Shown: positions 63,142 through 64,000 of the stretch, one piece after another
Position numbering within the stretch: the stretch's first letter is position 1
Layout: each line of letters starts with the position of its first letter
Source: Spirosoma arboris
GTDB lineage: Bacteria; Bacteroidota; Bacteroidia; Cytophagales; Spirosomataceae
Length of the DNA: 64,000 nucleotides
Assembly: GCF_009754945.1 (NCBI RefSeq)
Contig: NZ_WPIN01000023.1
Span: 62,001-126,000 of the forward strand
Direction of reading: 5' to 3'
The notes under the pieces: generated by a model
What the model saw: the letters and a program-made list of their open reading frames with translations, nothing else
The model's database searches: none
What the model was told of the DNA's origin: nothing
Position numbers and translations under genes: made by a program

Positions 63142-64000
63142 TCAGAACTCAAAAGATGAGTAATCAGGGACCGGAGATGATACTTCGACCGTTTGTCGGT
63201 AAACGGAAAGAAGTTTCGTGAAATTAGCCGAATGGTTAAAAACCAGGGCGTAATTGGTAGCTTGTGCGTTAATCAATTGTTGCCGCAGGGTTGGATTAAA
63301 ATACTGGCTAACTTCGCTAGCCAACTCACATATCGTCGCTCCATTCAATTCGCCAAAACCTTTCGGCAGCATTTCGGGAATACCCCCTATGGGCAAAGCC
63401 AGAACTGGCGTTCGAACGGCAAATGCCTCAATAATTGAGTACGGACAATTGTCATTGAGTGCCGTATGAATATATAAATCGCTCTGAGCTACCAGTAGCC
63501 ACGGAGAAGCCTGCCTACCAAAAAAGGTAACATGATCGTTCAGCCCCAGTTCAGTAGCCAACAGCTTGTAGTTATCAAGTTTAGGTCCGTCACCAATTAG
63601 CCACAAATGAAAGTTGCTAATACCCTGGCTTCGGAGTTCATGACCAAGCTGAAGTAGTAATTTTTGATTTTTCCGTTCATCTATATAGCCTACATTGCTG
63701 ATGATCAATTTCTGACGATCAATAGTATTAGGACAATCAGGCTGTGGGGATGACGTCAGTCGAACGGTGTTTGGAATAATACTTTTGTTGATACCAGATG
63801 GCAATAAGTGTTTTGATTGCGTATAAGCATAGTTCGACACAAACACATAGGTATGGATATAGGAGAATAAATAGGTATACCAGCTTGTAAGCCGTCTAGT
63901 GAAGACAGGTTTCAGGGTGAATTTTTGTACCAGTTCACGAACCGGATCATCATTAAAATGACAAGTCAAAATTATCGGGACCCGATTTCCCAGTGCCAGA
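63142..64000 (-). CDS. GT4-type glycosyltransferase, N-terminus cut by window edge
   Basis: The frame remains open at base 64000 (L-A-L-G-N-R-V-P-I-I-L-T-C-H), so only the C-terminal 285 residues are present. The GT-B fold is visible: IIPNTVRL linker, ISNVGYIDERKNQKLLLQLG, HLWLIGDGPKLDNY, HVTFFGRQASPWLLVAQSDL, and the nucleotide-sugar E-x7-E motif in SIIEAFAVRTPVLALPIGGI. It belongs to the RfaB/GT4 class and transfers a sugar in polysaccharide or lipid-linked assembly. It is the first visible gene of the reverse-strand cluster with the aldo/keto reductase and GMC oxidase. Confidence 0.9.
   Translation of the reverse strand, partial: LALGNRVPIILTCHFNDDPVRELVQKFTLKPVFTRRLTSWYTYLFSYIHTYVFVSNYAYTQSKHLLPSGINKSIIPNTVRLTSSPQPDCPNTIDRQKLIISNVGYIDERKNQKLLLQLGHELRSQGISNFHLWLIGDGPKLDNYKLLATELGLNDHVTFFGRQASPWLLVAQSDLYIHTALNDNCPYSIIEAFAVRTPVLALPIGGIPEMLPKGFGELNGATICELASEVSQYFNPTLRQQLINAQATNYALVFNHSANFTKLLSVYRQTVEVSSPVPDYSSFEF

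Noticed and set aside
1-64000. CRISPR arrays, rRNA genes, IS-type transposases
   Set aside because: I saw no regularly spaced repeats, rRNA-like sequence or transposase-like frames.

Overview
The window looks like chromosomal DNA of a Bacteroidota bacterium of the Cytophagales, most like Spirosoma. This rests on gene content: DUF4249 and kelch-type lipoproteins, PafA-type phosphatase, LytS/LytR pairs, multi-PAS kinases, DUF6624, DUF4468, BT4734/VirE-N primase-like proteins and Bacteroidota-type tyrosine recombinases. Shine-Dalgarno signals are generally absent. The genus is inferred from recall, not from a search.

Layout. 1-7.1 kb: an edge-truncated PAS histidine kinase, a flavin amine oxidase, a VanZ-like protein and a hybrid kinase with receiver and Hpt domains. 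7.1-12 kb: a sparse stretch with small genes, a lipoprotein-phosphoesterase pair, several hairpins and a perfect 28-bp palindrome. 12-29 kb: ordinary housekeeping and accessory genes: Kup potassium uptake, a two-gene ABC exporter, an SDR/AraC pair, a PafA-like phosphatase preceded by an unlisted 41-residue membrane microprotein, a DUF4249/kelch lipoprotein pair, and a three-subunit periplasmic aldehyde oxidoreductase (PaoABC-like) whose Fe-S subunit carries a Tat signal.

29.6-53 kb is mobile. It opens with the 3' end of a tRNA gene (a probable attachment site) beside its terminator. An integrase follows, then a cargo gene of unknown function, an excisionase-like HTH protein, a VRR-NUC nuclease, a RepA-like ATPase and a primase-like protein flanked and interrupted by inverted repeats. 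Next come terminase small and large subunits and a tail tape measure protein, with no portal, capsid or lysis genes: a collapsed prophage or satellite-like element. Reverse-strand cargo (DUF4468, DUF4238), tandem terminators, two copies of an unrecognised small-protein family, a LytTR regulator with a matching direct-repeat site, an XRE repressor and two adjacent tyrosine-recombinase homologues with altered catalytic residues complete it. No intact tRNA closes the element in the window, so its right end is unknown.

53-64 kb: a four-gene block (outer-membrane-like protein, DUF2846 protein, LytS kinase, LytTR regulator), a truncated voltage-gated K+ channel, an HNH endonuclease, a YciE/DUF892 gene with a nonsense codon, a GT-C membrane glycosyltransferase, a TetR regulator, and a reverse-strand GMC oxidoreductase, aldo/keto reductase and glycosyltransferase set running off the edge.

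The most promising undescribed item is a small-protein family seen three times (8.2-8.5, 45.1-45.3, 45.6-45.9 kb). Its members share a PVS-x-TGSLW-x-G-[YF]-GGW core. The DNA copies differ there mainly at synonymous third positions, which argues for a real protein under selection.
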